A stretch of DNA of 64,000 nt from Streptomyces sp. NBC_00341 (lineage in GTDB: Bacteria > Actinomycetota > Actinomycetes > Streptomycetales > Streptomycetaceae): contig NZ_CP108002.1 in assembly GCF_041435055.1 (NCBI RefSeq), positions 7,564,001 through 7,628,000 on the forward strand. The letters run 5' to 3'. The notes below the pieces were generated by a model, which searched no databases, was not told the origin of the DNA, and saw only the letters and a list, made by a program, of their open reading frames with translations. This document shows positions 8,751 to 17,667 of the stretch, in pieces. Made by a program: the position numbers and the translations under genes. The number at the start of each line of letters is the position of its first letter. The first letter of the stretch is position 1.

Positions 8751-9709
8751 CGCTCGCGCCTTCCGCGCCCCTAGCCCCGCTCACCCGCCCCGCCCGGCTG
8801 CGCGCGGGCGCCAGGGTCGCCGTCGTCTCCCCGAGCGGGCCCGTACCCGTCGACCGCCTGGAGCCCGGCCTGGACATCCTGCGCGGCTGGGGCCTCGAAA
8901 CCGTGACGATGCCTCATGTCCTGGACGTACACCCCGGCCTCGACTACCTGGCCGGTGCGGACGAGGCGCGTGCCCGGGATCTCCAGGAGGCCTGGTGCGA
9001 TCCGTCGGTCGACGCGGTGATCTGTGCACGGGGCGGGTACGGGGCGCACCGCATGGTCGATCTGGTCGACTGGGCGGCGATCCGGGCCGCCGGACCCAAG
9101 GCGTTCGTCGGCTACAGCGACATCACCGTCCTCCACGAGGCGTTCGCCATCCGGACGGGCTTCGCCACCCTGCACGGCCCCATGGTGGGCACGGAGGCCT
9201 TCCTCAAGGACCCGCGCACCCAGGAGTCGCTGCGGGCCACCCTGTTCGAGCCGGAGACCGTGCGGACGCTGGGTCTCGACGGGGCGGGAGTGCTGGCGCC
9301 CGGCCGGGCCGGGGGGATCACCTACGGCGGCTGCGTGAGCCTGCTCGCCGCCGGACTGGGCACCCCGCACGCCCGGCGACCGGCCCGCGGCGGGCTGCTG
9401 GTCATCGAGGACACCGGCGAGTCCCCGTATGCCATCGACCGCATCCTCACCCAGCTGCTGCGGGCCGGGGCGCTCGACGGCGTCGCCGGGGTGGCCTGCG
9501 GCTCCTGGATGGGCTGCGGGCCGTACGAGAAGGTGCGGGCGGTGCTCGCCGACCGGCTCGGCGGCCTCGGTGTCCCCGTCGTCGAGGAGCTGGGTTTCGG
9601 GCACGGCCCCACCGGGCTGACGATCCCGCTCGGGGCGCCGGCCGTACTCGACGCGCCTGCGGACGGCGGCCCGGCCACCCTCACGGTCCAGGTCGCGGCG
9701 CTGCTCTGA
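8747..9709 (+). CDS. S66-family LD-carboxypeptidase (MccF-like)
   Basis: A 320-residue serine carboxypeptidase of the S66 family, whose members include LdcA (murein tetrapeptide recycling) and MccF (hydrolysis of microcin C). The nucleophile is the Ser in VGYSDITVLHEAF; the Glu in EDTGESPYAIDRIL and a His in FGHGPTGLTIPLG complete the triad. ARGGYGAHR is the conserved strand before the nucleophile. The GTG start overlaps the TGA of the S9 gene (GTGA), so translation is coupled. Position at the end of an operon of three other peptidases suggests removal of the last residue from peptides trimmed by the others. It has no signal peptide. Confidence 0.9.
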   Translation: MTLAPSAPLAPLTRPARLRAGARVAVVSPSGPVPVDRLEPGLDILRGWGLETVTMPHVLDVHPGLDYLAGADEARARDLQEAWCDPSVDAVICARGGYGAHRMVDLVDWAAIRAAGPKAFVGYSDITVLHEAFAIRTGFATLHGPMVGTEAFLKDPRTQESLRATLFEPETVRTLGLDGAGVLAPGRAGGITYGGCVSLLAAGLGTPHARRPARGGLLVIEDTGESPYAIDRILTQLLRAGALDGVAGVACGSWMGCGPYEKVRAVLADRLGGLGVPVVEELGFGHGPTGLTIPLGAPAVLDAPADGGPATLTVQVAALL

Positions 9710-9792
9710 GCGGGAGGGACCGGCACGCCTGCCCGCGCCGCTGTCACCCGAATGGGCGTACAGAACGGCCCCCGGCCCCCGGACGGAGTCAT

Positions 9793-9824
9793 CCTGGTGC
9801 CCCGGGGGCCGAGGCCGCACCAGG
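9793..9824 (+). terminator. Inverted repeat, possible terminator or leader hairpin
   Basis: CCTGGTGC (9793-9800) and GCACCAGG (9817-9824) form a perfect 8-bp stem with a GC-rich 16-base loop. It lies after the peptidase operon and just before the ribosome-binding region of the next small gene. There is no T tract. It could end the peptidase transcript or fold in the leader of the small membrane protein gene. Confidence 0.35.
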
Positions 9825-9843
9825 AGCAGGGAAGGGGCCGTTC

Positions 9844-10083
9844 ATGAGCCCGAAAGACGTGTCGAGCGGCGGTACGCGCAGCACCGGTCCCTTCACCCCG
9901 GCCCGCATCCTGATCCTCGTCATCGCGGTCCTGTCGGTGGTGTTCATCGCCGAGAACACCACCGACGTGACGGTCCGCCTGCTGATCCCGCTGGTGACGA
10001 TGCCGCTCTACGTGGCGCTGGTGGTGATGTTCGTGGCCGGGATGGCCTGCGGCGCCTACTTCTTCCGCAGGCGGCCCAAGTAG
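9844..10083 (+). CDS. Small LapA-domain (DUF1049-like) membrane protein
   Basis: A 79-residue protein with two predicted transmembrane helices (about residues 21-40 and 50-72), the acidic/Asn-rich connector ENTTDVTVRLLIPLVT between them and a positively charged end (RRRPK). This layout is that of the lipopolysaccharide-assembly protein A domain family, widespread in bacteria without LPS, where its role is unclear. GGGAAGGGG upstream provides a Shine-Dalgarno. It may stand alone behind the hairpin at 9793. Confidence 0.75.
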   Translation: MSPKDVSSGGTRSTGPFTPARILILVIAVLSVVFIAENTTDVTVRLLIPLVTMPLYVALVVMFVAGMACGAYFFRRRPK

Positions 10084-10117
10084 CACCGGGGCCCCGCACG
10101 CCACATACGCTGGGCCG

Positions 10118-10666
10118 ATGTCCGACACCACCTACCTGGCCGAGGGACCGCGCACCGCGATCCGCCCCTTCACCCCCGCGGACGCGGACGAGTTCACCGC
10201 ACGTGCGCGGGAGAGCCGCGAACTGCACCGGCCGTGGCTCTTCCCGCCTACCGATCCGGACACGTACGCGGCCTACGCGACCGTACTCATCGAGGATCCG
10301 TCGAAGGCGGGCTTCCTCGTGTGCGAGCGGCACGGGGCCGGTGGTGACGGTGCCGTCGCCGGCTTCATCAACATCAACAACATCGTCATCGGCGGCTTCC
10401 GCTGCGGAGCGCTCGGATACGGCGCCTTCGCCCACGCGGCCGGGCGCGGACTGATGGCCGAGGGGCTCGGACTGGTGCTTCGGTACGCCTTCGGACCCCT
10501 CGGCCTGCACCGCCTCGAAGCCAACGTTCAGCCGGGCAACGAGGCGTCGATCGCGCTGGTGCGCCGGGCCGGATTCCGGCTGGAGGGCTTCTCGCCGGAC
10601 TTCCTGTTCATCGACGGGGCCTGGCGCGATCACGAGCGCTGGGCGATCACCGCGGAGATGCGCTGA
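10118..10666 (+). CDS. GNAT-family N-acetyltransferase (RimJ/RimL type)
   Basis: A 182-residue acetyl-CoA-dependent transferase resembling RimJ/RimL. It has the opening pattern GPRTAIRPFTPADADEF, the beta-4/alpha-3 acetyl-CoA-binding segment GYGAFAHAAGRGLMAEG, and the typical LGLHRLEANVQPGNEASI and RRAGFRLEGFSPDF stretches. Family members acetylate protein N-termini or small amines; the substrate here is unknown. TACGCT (10106-10111) sits 6 bases before the ATG with no Shine-Dalgarno, indicating a leaderless transcript. The MerR gene is convergent. Confidence 0.87.
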   Translation: MSDTTYLAEGPRTAIRPFTPADADEFTARARESRELHRPWLFPPTDPDTYAAYATVLIEDPSKAGFLVCERHGAGGDGAVAGFININNIVIGGFRCGALGYGAFAHAAGRGLMAEGLGLVLRYAFGPLGLHRLEANVQPGNEASIALVRRAGFRLEGFSPDFLFIDGAWRDHERWAITAEMR

Positions 10667-10685
10667 CCACACCGGCCCGGTGGCC

Positions 10686-11636
10686 TCAGCCCGTCCCGGC
10701 GACCAGTTGCGCGTCCAGCGCCGCGAACAGCCAGTCGTGCGCGGACCCCGGGGTCGGCTCCGGTGTTCCGCCCGGCGGGGTGACCACCTCGGACACCAGC
10801 TCCCAGTAGCGGTCGATCCGGGGATCGGCCGCCAGCTGCCCGGCCAGCACCCGGCGGAAGGCGAGGGTGTCCCGGCTGCCGTACGCGCTCGCGTACGCGT
10901 CCACGAAACTGTCCAGCTCCGGGCCCGGAGACGGCCGCAGTCCCCGGCGCATCCGGGCGCCCGCCAGCTCGTAAGCCTCGGCCAGACCGGCGTACAGCAC
11001 AGCCGGCCGGCCGGCCCCCTCGCTCCGGTGCGCCGCCGGCTGAGGTCGCTCGGTGCCGGCGCACGGACGGGTCACGAAGGCGTACAGCCGGGCGAAGGCG
11101 AGAACCTGGGCGGGCTCCGGCTCTTCGGGCGGCTGCGGCACCACAGCCTCCAGGAACGCGGCGGTCGCCCCGGCCGGCATCCGGGGCGGCAGCCAGCCCC
11201 GCCAGAAACGGGCCAGCGGCGCGGTGTCCGGAGGCGCGGACACCGCGCCGATCAGGCGCAGCCGGTCCGCACGCTCACCCGGCCGGCACTCCTGCACCAG
11301 CCGCAGCCCCGCCTCCCGCCAGCGCAGCGCCCGGAGCTGGGAGCCCAGTTCGCGCAACTGCCCCGCGACGGCGTCCTCCAGCACGCTGCCCGCCCCGGTC
11401 TCCTCCTCGTCGAGGACCCGGTGCACCTCACGCACCGGAAGGCCCAGCGCACGCAGCGAGCGGACCAGCCGCAGCCGGCCGAGCGCCTCCGGGCCGTACC
11501 GGCGATGCCCGCCGGCGCTGCGGCAGGCCTCCGGCAGCAGGCCGCTGTCCGAGTAGAAGCGGACGGTCTTGACGGTGACACCCGCACGCTCGGCGAGTTC
11601 ACCGATGCCGTACAGGCCGTCGTGGGACGGGAACAC
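10686..11636 (-). CDS. MerR-family transcriptional regulator
   Basis: A 316-residue regulator. The N-terminal MerR winged helix is clear: GIGELAERAGVTVKTVRFYSD at residues 10-30, then GGHRRYG. A coiled-coil dimer helix and a large (about 190-residue) C-terminal domain without recognisable ligand motifs follow. This is longer than metal-sensing MerR proteins and fits the multidrug or effector-sensing type seen in Streptomyces. Start is GTG 11636 with GGAGGGAGG upstream. It is divergent from the double hydrolase gene at 11731 across a 94-bp gap, so that gene is its most likely target. Confidence 0.85.
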   Translation of the reverse strand: MFPSHDGLYGIGELAERAGVTVKTVRFYSDSGLLPEACRSAGGHRRYGPEALGRLRLVRSLRALGLPVREVHRVLDEEETGAGSVLEDAVAGQLRELGSQLRALRWREAGLRLVQECRPGERADRLRLIGAVSAPPDTAPLARFWRGWLPPRMPAGATAAFLEAVVPQPPEEPEPAQVLAFARLYAFVTRPCAGTERPQPAAHRSEGAGRPAVLYAGLAEAYELAGARMRRGLRPSPGPELDSFVDAYASAYGSRDTLAFRRVLAGQLAADPRIDRYWELVSEVVTPPGGTPEPTPGSAHDWLFAALDAQLVAGTG

Positions 11637-11730
11637 TTGAACCTCCCTCCGGGGGAGCTTCTACCGTACCGGCGGGCGCTGCCGCAGAGTCGTGGCGGCG
11701 TCGCGGGCGAGGAGCGCTGAGGAGAGACCG

Positions 11731-13251
11731 ATGACCGCATTCATCCTGGTACCTGGCATGTTCACCGATACACACGTATGGCGGGAGACCGCCGCGCGGC
11801 TGACCGCGGAGGGCGACGAGGTGCACGCGGTGGCCCTCACCGGAACCGGTGGCCCCCGCCCCGCCGCGGCGGACACCATCGATCTGGAGACCCACATCGC
11901 GGACGTGCTCGCGGTGATCGACTCGGTCGGCGCCGCGCCCGGCCGGCCGATCGTGCTGGTCGGCCACGACTACGGCATCCATCCGGTGCTGGGCGCCGCC
12001 GACCGCAGGGCCGAGAGCGTCGGCCGGATCGTGTACCTGGACTCGGGGCTGCCGCAGGACGGCGTTCCCGCCCTGGCCGCGGTACCCGACCCGGCCCTGC
12101 GTGAGGAGCTGGCCGAGCGCGCCGGTACCGACGGGGCCCACGGGGAGCTGCCCGCCCCGGCCCGCGACGGGTGGCAGCGCTGGGGCAGCACCGAGGGCGT
12201 TCCCGACGCGGCGCTGGACCGGCTCACCGCGTCCGCCACGCCGCAACCGCTGCGCACCCTGCTCCAGCCGCTGCGGCTGACCGGCGCGGCGGCCTCGCTG
12301 CCCGTCACCGGGGTGCTGTGCAACGCGGGCGGCTCCAGCATCGAGATGGTCCAGCGGGGCGTGGACTTCGGTGAACCCACCCTCCAGGTCTTCACCGGCC
12401 CACAGGTGACGTTCTTCGAACTCCCCACCGGCCACTGGCCGATGCTGTCCCTCCCGGCCGAGCTCGCGGAGGTCCTGCGGCGGGCGGCCGAGGGCGGGGG
12501 ACACCGGCTGGTGGCCCCCGACGCCGCGCAGCCGCCCGCACACCTGCGGCCGTTCCTGCTCGACGTACCGGACATCCCGCGCGAGCGGACCGGCCACACC
12601 GACCTGTACCTGCCCGCCGCAGAGGGCCCGCGCCCGGCCGTGGTGTTCGTGCACGGCGGACCGGTACCCGCCGAGGCGAGGCCGACCCCGAGGGACTGGC
12701 CGGCCCTGACCGGGTACGCCCGCTACGCGGCCGGGCAGGGCGTCGTGGGCGTGACCCTCGATCACCGACTGCACGACGTCGCCGACTACCCGCTCGCCGC
12801 CGAGGACATCGGGGCCACCCTTGAGCTGGTCCGGGCCGATCCCCGGGTGGACGGGGAGCGGATCGCTCTGTGGTTCTTCTCGGGCGGCGGTCTGCTCATG
12901 GCGGACTGGCTGCGGCAGCCGCCGTCCTGGCTGCGCTGCCTGGCGGCGAGCTACCCGGTGCTGGCGCCACTGCCCGTGCTGGGCCCGGTCGACGCCCGAT
13001 TCCGGCCGGCGGACGCGGTGCCGAAGGCCGGCGCCCTGCCCCTCGTGATCACCCGCGTCGGCCGCGAGAGGCCGGAGATCGCCGCCACGGTGGAGGAGTT
13101 CCTCACCGCGTCCCGGGACTGCGGGGCGGCGGTGGAGGTGATCGACGTACCGAACGCCCACCACGCCTTCGAGACCATCGACCTGACCCCGGAGTTGCGC
13201 GACGCGGTGCATCGCGGGATGCGCGCGGTGCTGGACCACCTGGCGGTGTGA
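11731..13251 (+). CDS. Fused double alpha/beta-hydrolase
   Basis: A 506-residue protein made of two alpha/beta-hydrolase domains. Domain 1 (about 1-265) begins MTAFILVPGMFTDTHVW and has GHDYG at the nucleophile elbow, giving Asp80 instead of serine, as in epoxide hydrolases and haloalkane dehalogenases; a candidate catalytic His follows in TGHWPM. Domain 2 (about 270-506) resembles dienelactone-hydrolase-like esterases, with HGGP, a Ser384 elbow (FSGGG) and a late His in NAHHAF. GGAGAG lies 4 bases before ATG. It is divergent from the MerR regulator, which probably controls it. A role in detoxifying a reactive or halogenated/epoxide compound is inference from the Asp elbow. Confidence 0.8.
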   Translation: MTAFILVPGMFTDTHVWRETAARLTAEGDEVHAVALTGTGGPRPAAADTIDLETHIADVLAVIDSVGAAPGRPIVLVGHDYGIHPVLGAADRRAESVGRIVYLDSGLPQDGVPALAAVPDPALREELAERAGTDGAHGELPAPARDGWQRWGSTEGVPDAALDRLTASATPQPLRTLLQPLRLTGAAASLPVTGVLCNAGGSSIEMVQRGVDFGEPTLQVFTGPQVTFFELPTGHWPMLSLPAELAEVLRRAAEGGGHRLVAPDAAQPPAHLRPFLLDVPDIPRERTGHTDLYLPAAEGPRPAVVFVHGGPVPAEARPTPRDWPALTGYARYAAGQGVVGVTLDHRLHDVADYPLAAEDIGATLELVRADPRVDGERIALWFFSGGGLLMADWLRQPPSWLRCLAASYPVLAPLPVLGPVDARFRPADAVPKAGALPLVITRVGRERPEIAATVEEFLTASRDCGAAVEVIDVPNAHHAFETIDLTPELRDAVHRGMRAVLDHLAV

Positions 13252-13261
13252 ACGCGGGGCC

Positions 13262-14053
13262 CTAAGGCGTTTCCCGTGGACGGGTGGCCGGCAGGCGGGC
13301 CAGTACGGCGCCCCGGAGCAGCACCTCGCGCAGCTGTACGGGGGTCAGCGTGCGGGTGGACATGTTGCGTTGGCTGGGGTGGTAACTGCCGACCAGGTGC
13401 AGTGTTCGTTGTCCGTCGCGGCTGGTGAGGGCTGCTTCAGCGCCGTGCCCGAAGGCGGGACGGGGGCGGGGCAGCTGCCAGCCGGCGTCGGCCAGCACCG
13501 GGAGCAGTGTCTGCCAGGCGAAGCCGCCGAGCACCACGACGGCGCGCAGCGCCGGGCTCAGCAGTGCCAGTTCGCGGACGAGCCAGGGGCGGCAGGTGTC
13601 GCGCTCGGCGCTGGTCGGCCGGTTGCCCGGCGGTGCGCAGTGCACCGGCATCGTGATGCGTACTCCGTGCAGCCGCAGGCCGTCCCCGCGGTGCGTGGAG
13701 GTCGGCTGAGAGGCGAGCCCGACGTCGTGCAGGGCGGCGAACAGCGCGTCCCCCGAGGCGTCGCCGGTGAAGATCCGTCCCGTGCGATTGCCGCCGTGTG
13801 CGGCGGGCGCCAGCCCGACGAGTGCCAGCGGGGCGTCCGGGGGACCGAAGCCGGGCACCGGTCGTGCCCAGTACGTCCAGTCCTGGAACGCCGGACGCTT
13901 GACCCGGGCGGTCTCCTCCCGCCAGGCGACCAGCCGTGGGCAGGCGCGGCACGTGGCCAGTGCCGCGTCCAGCTCGGGCAGGGAACGGGCCTCCGAAGCC
14001 GCGACGGCCGGGAAGTCGGCCGCCTCCGGCACGGGGGGAGTCGTGTCACACAT
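13262..14053 (-). CDS. Family 5 (UDGB-type) uracil-DNA glycosylase
   Basis: A 263-residue DNA repair enzyme. The N-terminal CRACPRL pair of cysteines plus HCAPPGNRP and another Cys downstream (RDTCRPW) fit the four-cysteine Fe-S cluster of family 4/5 glycosylases. The motif GLAPAAHGGNRTGRIFTGD is the family 5 version of motif A, and GSYHPSQRN is the C-terminal His motif. Such enzymes excise uracil and other deaminated bases, useful in a high-GC genome with frequent cytosine deamination. ATG start. The PfpI-like gene ends 6 bases upstream of it on the same strand, so they are probably cotranscribed. Confidence 0.9.
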   Translation of the reverse strand: MCDTTPPVPEAADFPAVAASEARSLPELDAALATCRACPRLVAWREETARVKRPAFQDWTYWARPVPGFGPPDAPLALVGLAPAAHGGNRTGRIFTGDASGDALFAALHDVGLASQPTSTHRGDGLRLHGVRITMPVHCAPPGNRPTSAERDTCRPWLVRELALLSPALRAVVVLGGFAWQTLLPVLADAGWQLPRPRPAFGHGAEAALTSRDGQRTLHLVGSYHPSQRNMSTRTLTPVQLREVLLRGAVLARLPATRPRETP

Positions 14054-14059
14054 GCCGGC

Positions 14060-14623
14060 TCATTCGACAGCGAGGGCGGCATCGATCTCGTGGAGGAAGG
14101 GGTCCAGGTCTCCGGGGTTGCGGGAGGTGATGAGCGTCCAGCCGTTCGTGTCATCGGTGACTACCGGCTCGTCGGCCCAGGTGCCGCCCGCGTTGCGGAT
14201 GTCCGTGGCCAGCGAGGAGTACGACGTGAGCCGCTTGCCCGCGACGACATCCGCCTCGACCAGGGCCCACGGCCCGTGGCAGATCGCCGCGATGGGGCGC
14301 CCCGTCTCCTTGAAGGCGCGGACGAGCTCCACCGCCGGGCCCTGACAGCGCAGCTTGTCCGCGTTCAGGGTCCCGCCCGGAATGAGCAGCAGGTCGTACG
14401 CGGCGGCGTCGGCCGCGTCCAGCGTGAGATCGGGCCGCACGGTCTTACCGGGGTCCTTGTCACCGACGAGCGTCCGGATGTCGTCGGTGGACAGGGCCGC
14501 GATGTCCACGTGGGCGCCCCAGCCGCGCAGATGTTCGACAGGCACCACGAGTTCGTCCTGCTCGACGCCGTAGTTGGTCACGACGGCCAGTACCTTGCGC
14601 TTGCTTCCGTCATTCGCGGTCAT
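14060..14623 (-). CDS. DJ-1/PfpI-family protein
   Basis: A 187-residue class I glutamine-amidotransferase-like protein. The nucleophile elbow AICHGPW gives the reactive Cys and adjacent His; the conserved early Glu lies near GVEQDE. It belongs to the PfpI/YhbO group linked to protein or nucleotide deglycation and stress resistance; a peptidase activity is less certain. It is preceded by the small Lys/Arg-rich gene 28 bases upstream on the same strand and followed by the glycosylase gene, making a likely three-gene stress operon (14978 to 13262). Confidence 0.88.
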   Translation of the reverse strand: MTANDGSKRKVLAVVTNYGVEQDELVVPVEHLRGWGAHVDIAALSTDDIRTLVGDKDPGKTVRPDLTLDAADAAAYDLLLIPGGTLNADKLRCQGPAVELVRAFKETGRPIAAICHGPWALVEADVVAGKRLTSYSSLATDIRNAGGTWADEPVVTDDTNGWTLITSRNPGDLDPFLHEIDAALAVE

Positions 14624-14651
14624 GATCTCTGCCTCTTTCCCGGGGAGCGGC

Positions 14652-14978
14652 TCAGCGGCCGACGGCCTTGAGCAGCTGCTCCTTGTTCATCTTCGAGCGG
14701 CCTTCGATGTTCTTCCTCTTGGCGTCCTCGTACAGCTGGTCCCTGGTGCGTCCCTGGGCGCCGCTGTGGGAGCGCTGCCCGCCACGCTGGGAGGCGGACT
14801 TCGGGTCACGCGTCGACGACTTGCTCGCCGTCTCCGCCTCGCCCGAGCGCGCGCGCTCCTTGTTCACGGTCCGGGCCGCGATCTCCTTCGCCCGCTTCTC
14901 CGAGGTACCGCGCTTCTCCGCGCTCTCCTTCACGTGCTCGTACTGACGCTCGCGCTTCGGGCTGGATCCAGCGGGCAT
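14652..14978 (-). CDS. Small Lys/Arg-rich protein with Rho-N/SAP-like C-terminus
   Basis: A 108-residue hydrophilic protein, very rich in Lys, Arg, Glu and Ser. The start reads MPAGSSPKRERQYEHVKESA; the C-terminal segment TRDQLYEDAKRKNIEGRSKM followed by NKEQLLKAVG resembles the Rho N-terminal/SAP-like nucleic-acid-binding helix pair. Homologues are often labelled plasmid stabilisation proteins, but no partner toxin or antitoxin is seen. It may bind DNA in stressed cells; that is inference. It heads the operon with the PfpI-like and glycosylase genes, and a sigma-B-like promoter lies upstream (15041-15064). Confidence 0.7.
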   Translation of the reverse strand: MPAGSSPKRERQYEHVKESAEKRGTSEKRAKEIAARTVNKERARSGEAETASKSSTRDPKSASQRGGQRSHSGAQGRTRDQLYEDAKRKNIEGRSKMNKEQLLKAVGR

Positions 14979-15303
14979 GGGACTCGCCTCGTCTCTCTGT
15001 GTCTCTTCTTCCGAGTCTCTTCTTCCGACTCGGACTCGGGTTTCCCTCAGTCCACTTCCGAAACGTGTTCTCCGCGACGTGAGCGCGACCACCCGAGGGG
15101 TGACTGTTCGGGGTGCCCACGGCGGCTGAGCCCTCATCCAGCCGAGGTGTCCACTCGGTGAATGCGGCTTAGGTTGAGAGGGGCGGGAACCCGTTCCCCG
15201 TCCCTCATGCGTCCTCTGCACGTGGCCCGTGCTTCCGGTCCGGACGCGCCATCGCGGGTGACCCGCGGGTGACCGGCCACCGTCCCGGAGGAGATGACCG
15301 GTT
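14979..15303. other. 325-bp intergenic region between divergent stress genes
   Basis: No gene. Contents: a 14-base tandem duplication GTCTCTTCTTCCGA (15001-15028), a sigma-B-like element reading left (15041-15064), and the inverted repeat GGGAAC-CC-GTTCCC (15185-15198) between the two divergent genes. The last may be an operator. Confidence 0.5.
15041..15064 (-). promoter_or_regulatory. Sigma-B-like promoter candidate for the 14978-13262 operon
   Basis: On the minus strand the sequence reads GTTT, 14 bases, GGGAAA. Streptomyces sigma-B promoters have the form GNNT, 14-16 bases, GGGTAY, so the -35 element and spacing fit and the -10 element fits in part. About 60 bases separate it from the ATG of the Lys-rich gene. 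Confidence 0.3.
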
Positions 15304-15963
15304 GTGAACAACCGTAGGACCATAGAGGCGCTGCTCACCGAGCACGGCCGGACGTTCGCCGACGAGGCGGGCATCCGGCTGCGTGACACTCCACAGCCGC
15401 TGTACCAACTGCTGGTGCTCAGCCACCTCCTGAGTGCCAGGATCAGAGGCTCCGTCGCGGTGGCCGCCGCACAGGCGCTCTTCGCGCATGACATGCGATC
15501 GCCCCGCCGCATGCTCGAATCGACCTGGCAGCAACGTGTGGACGCCCTCGGGGAGGGCGGCTACCGCCGCTACGACGAGAAGACCGCTACCCAGCTCGCC
15601 GACGGGGCCGAGCTGCTGCTCGACGAGTACGGCGGTGACCTGCGGCGTCTCCGCCGGTCGGCCGACGGTGATCTCGACGCCTTGCGGAGCGGGCTGCGCC
15701 GGACGCCGGGCATCGGACCGGCCGGCGCCGACATCTTCCTGCGCGAGGCCCAGGCGGTATGGCCCGAGACAGCGCCGTACCTCGACAAGAAGGCCCTCCA
15801 GGGTGCGGAGAAGCTGGGGCTGCCGACCTCACCGGAGAAGCTGGCCGGACTGGCGGAACAGGCCCGCCCCTCCGGCCACCACGGGCCCGCGGTCCTCGCG
15901 GCGGCGCTGGTACGCGCGGCCTTGGACAAGGACATCGTCGCGGACCTCCGGGCGCGCGCATAA
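15304..15963 (+). CDS. Endonuclease III-like HhH-GPD protein
   Basis: A 219-residue DNA-repair-like protein. RRTPGIGPAGADIFLREA is a helix-hairpin-helix DNA-binding motif in the position found in endonuclease III-type glycosylases, and the helical N-terminal half (LYQLLVLSHLLSARI) matches the fold. The usual catalytic Lys/Asp pair is not obvious: the HhH region is followed by DKKALQGAEKL rather than the canonical Asp motif, and no Fe-S cysteine loop is present. Activity is therefore uncertain. GTG start with GGAGGAG ten bases upstream. Its neighbours are stress and repair genes. Confidence 0.75.
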   Translation: MNNRRTIEALLTEHGRTFADEAGIRLRDTPQPLYQLLVLSHLLSARIRGSVAVAAAQALFAHDMRSPRRMLESTWQQRVDALGEGGYRRYDEKTATQLADGAELLLDEYGGDLRRLRRSADGDLDALRSGLRRTPGIGPAGADIFLREAQAVWPETAPYLDKKALQGAEKLGLPTSPEKLAGLAEQARPSGHHGPAVLAAALVRAALDKDIVADLRARA

Positions 15964-16061
15964 GCCACTACGGGCGCACGCCGCAAATCTGCCGGAGCGG
16001 CCCCGCTACCGAGGTGCCGGGCCGCCCCCCAAGCAGACCCGGCACCCCGACAGCTCCGCGA

Positions 16062-17585
16062 TCAGGCCTTCGCCTGCATGTTCCGCCGTGCGGGGTTGCC
16101 CTGCTCCGCGGCCTTCGGGTCCTTCTCGTCGGCCTTGGCGCGCACACCCTGCTCGATGCGCTCACCGATCGACTTGTCGATGTTCGACCAGTACTGGAAG
16201 GCCCGTCGCAGAACAGGCTCGGTGACCCCGTTGAGCAGATGGCCGACGACGTTGTCCACCAGCCGCTCGCGGGCCGCGTCGTCCAGGACCTCACGGACCA
16301 GGGTGCCGGGCTGTCCCCAGTCGTCGTCCTCTGCGTGGTCCACATAGGCCGCCCGGGTGATCTCACCGTCGGCGTACCAGCTCGGCGGGGAGCCGTGCCG
16401 CGCGGTGTCGGCGGCGGGCCCGCCCTTGGAGTTCGGGGCGTACACGGGATCGCTGGTCTTCCGGTACGCCATCGCCCCGTCCTTCGAGTACGTGTTCACC
16501 GGAACGACAGGCGCGTTGACGGGCAGCTGCTGGTAGTTGGCCCCGATGCGGTAGCGGTGCGCGTCCGCGTACGAGAACAGCCGCGCGAGCAGCATCCGGT
16601 CGGGGCTCGGGCCGATGCCGGGGACCAGGTTGTTCGGCTGGAAGGCCGCCTGCTCGATCTCGGCGTGGTTGTCGGTGGGGTTGCGGTCCAGCGTCATCCG
16701 GCCGACCTCGATCAGCGGGTAGTCGCTGTGCGGCCACACCTTGGTCAGGTCGAACGGGTTGAAGCGGTACCCCGCGGCGTCCTCGTACGGCATGACCTGC
16801 ACGTGCAGCGTCCAGCTCGGGTACTCACCGTCACGGATGTGTTCGAAGAGATCCCGCGTGTGGTAATCGGTGTCGGCCGAGGCCATCTGGTCGCCCTCGT
16901 CCTGGGTGAAGCACTCGATGCCCTGGTCGGTCTTGAAGTGGTACTTCACCCAGAAGCGCTCGCCCTGCGCGTTGATCCACATGTAGGTGTGCGAGGTGTA
17001 GCCGTTCATGTGCCGCCAGCTACGCGGGATGCCCCGGTCGCCCATCAGCCATGCGACCTGGTGGGCCGACTCGGGCGAGAGGGTCCAGAAGTCCCACTGC
17101 ATGTCATGGTCGCGCAGGTTGTTGTCCGCGCGGCGCTTCTGGGACCGGATGAAGTGCTGGAACTTCATCGGATCCTTGATGAAGAACACGGGGGTGTCGT
17201 TCCCCACCATGTCGTAGTTGCCCTCGCTGGTGTAGAACTTCACCGCGAAGCCGCGCGGGTCCCGCCAGGTGTCCGGGCTGCCGCGCTCGCCGGCGACGGT
17301 CGAGAACCGGGCCACGAGATCGGTCCTGGTGCCGGGCTGGAAGACCGCGGCCTTGGTGTAGGCGCTGATGTCGTTGGTCACCTCGAAATGCCCGAAGGCA
17401 CCGCTCCCCTTGGCATGGGGCTGACGCTCGGGAATCCGCTCCCGGTTGAACTGCGCCATCTGCTCGATCAGGTAGGCGTCCTGCAACAGGACCGGTCCGC
17501 CGGGGCCGACGGTGAGCGAGTGTTCGTCACTCTCCACCGGAGCGCCGGAATCCGTGGTGGTCGCCTCGCGTGAGGTGTCGGTCAT
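16062..17585 (-). CDS. Monofunctional haem catalase (clade 3 small-subunit type)
   Basis: A 507-residue catalase converting hydrogen peroxide to water and oxygen. The distal His is His57 in [13 protein letters not shown], the distal Asn is in [10 protein letters not shown], and the proximal haem tyrosine is in [12 protein letters not shown]. Length and NADPH-binding-region sequence fit the small-subunit group. ATG 17585 has AGGAGG correctly spaced; the frame's earlier ATG at 17636 lacks it. A sigma-B-like promoter (17668-17692) would give a leader of about 75 bases. The convergent neighbour is the HhH protein. The C-terminus is Lys/Arg-rich (RRNMQAKA). Confidence 0.95.
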   Translation of the reverse strand: MTDTSREATTTDSGAPVESDEHSLTVGPGGPVLLQDAYLIEQMAQFNRERIPERQPHAKGSGAFGHFEVTNDISAYTKAAVFQPGTRTDLVARFSTVAGERGSPDTWRDPRGFAVKFYTSEGNYDMVGNDTPVFFIKDPMKFQHFIRSQKRRADNNLRDHDMQWDFWTLSPESAHQVAWLMGDRGIPRSWRHMNGYTSHTYMWINAQGERFWVKYHFKTDQGIECFTQDEGDQMASADTDYHTRDLFEHIRDGEYPSWTLHVQVMPYEDAAGYRFNPFDLTKVWPHSDYPLIEVGRMTLDRNPTDNHAEIEQAAFQPNNLVPGIGPSPDRMLLARLFSYADAHRYRIGANYQQLPVNAPVVPVNTYSKDGAMAYRKTSDPVYAPNSKGGPAADTARHGSPPSWYADGEITRAAYVDHAEDDDWGQPGTLVREVLDDAARERLVDNVVGHLLNGVTEPVLRRAFQYWSNIDKSIGERIEQGVRAKADEKDPKAAEQGNPARRNMQAKA

Positions 17586-17667
17586 CGGGCTGTCCTCCTG
17601 CTGCGTTGTCAGGTGCGCGATGTAGGTCGGGATCACGCATGCGGTGGGCGTCTCGCGACTACGCGCC

